A DNA stretch of 6,404 bases from Oscillospiraceae bacterium. GTDB taxonomy: Bacteria > Bacillota > Clostridia > Oscillospirales > Acutalibacteraceae. The stretch lies in NCBI GenBank assembly GCA_902774165.1, contig CACYHJ010000154.1, forward strand, positions 1 through 6,404, read 5' to 3'. Positions 6,256 to 6,404 of the stretch are shown here, in pieces. The position numbers and the translations under genes are program-made. The notes under the pieces were generated by a model. The model made no database searches, was not told the DNA's origin, and saw only the letters and a list, made by a program, of their open reading frames with translations. Numbering within the stretch: position 1 is the first letter of the stretch; each line of letters opens with the position of its first letter.

Positions 6256-6404
6256 TGTAATAAACTCCTCCGGCAGGTGCCGCACGTCGTTGAACCGGCG
6301 GAAGCGGATCCTGCGGGTCTCGTTAAACAGAAACAGGTTCAGCAGGTTGACGCAGGCGTTGTCCTGCGAGACGATCATGTTTTGATTGACAGGGAAGCCC
6401 ACAA
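6253..6404 (-). CDS. Probable histidine phosphatase (phosphoglycerate mutase-like) family protein, C-terminal 49 residues
   Basis: On the minus strand one frame stays open from the right edge to TAA (complement of 6253-6255); the other two minus frames are broken by stops. The 49 residues include the segments SQDNACVNLLNLFLF and RRFNDVRHLPEEFIT. The order Asn-x-x-Val...Leu, then a beta strand and a closing N-D-x-x-HLP resembles the C-terminal end of histidine phosphatases (cobC/GpmB-like), which remove phosphate groups through a phospho-histidine. The catalytic RHG and later His motifs would lie outside the window, so substrate and activity cannot be stated. The gene converges on recD2, and its stop codon is part of the 19-bp hairpin at 6215-6255. 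Confidence 0.55.
   Translation of the reverse strand, partial: VGFPVNQNMIVSQDNACVNLLNLFLFNETRRIRFRRFNDVRHLPEEFIT

Overview
The window is a GC-rich, gene-dense stretch. Five genes run left to right: the 3' end of maf, then proB, proA, a membrane-anchored cell-wall amidase and recD2. The 3' end of a sixth, convergent gene follows on the minus strand. Gene content and style suggest a fairly high-GC member of the Firmicutes (Clostridia, possibly an Oscillospiraceae-like gut lineage): a RecD2-type helicase, a signal-anchored Amidase_3 protein, clear AAGG/GGAG ribosome binding sites and a short ProB without a PUA domain. This placement is inference; no rRNA or marker gene is present to fix it.

Layout. 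2-250: C-terminal 82 residues of a Maf nucleotide pyrophosphatase, with a perfect 11-bp hairpin in its last codons. 280-1065: proB, glutamate 5-kinase. 1071-2318: proA, glutamate-5-semialdehyde dehydrogenase, five bases after proB. 2319-2389: a 71-bp spacer with a weak promoter candidate. 2390-3808: an N-acetylmuramoyl-L-alanine amidase with an N-terminal membrane anchor, an unassigned middle region and a complete zinc-amidase domain. 3841-6033: recD2. 6031-6255: a non-coding, nested inverted-repeat element of 225 bp. 6253-6404 (minus): last 49 codons of a probable histidine phosphatase.

How the genes fit together. ProB and ProA catalyse the two successive steps from glutamate to glutamate-5-semialdehyde/pyrroline-5-carboxylate for proline synthesis, and are almost certainly co-translated. 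Maf removes non-canonical nucleotides and overlaps or nearly abuts proB. The amidase cleaves peptidoglycan cross-linked stems outside the membrane, and RecD2 unwinds DNA in repair. These last two are linked to proBA only by close same-strand spacing, not by an obvious shared pathway.

The most interesting part is the 225-bp element between recD2 and the convergent gene. It has a perfect 18-bp hairpin at one end and a perfect 19-bp hairpin at the other, with nearly the same outer sequence. Just inside each hairpin are four copies of a 7-bp repeat (consensus CTCGRGN) in opposite orientations, and these flank an AT-richer core of about 75-85 bp. The TAA stop codons of both flanking genes are the outermost bases of the element. 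It looks like a MITE-like or terminator-like intergenic repeat; a genome-wide copy count would decide between these.
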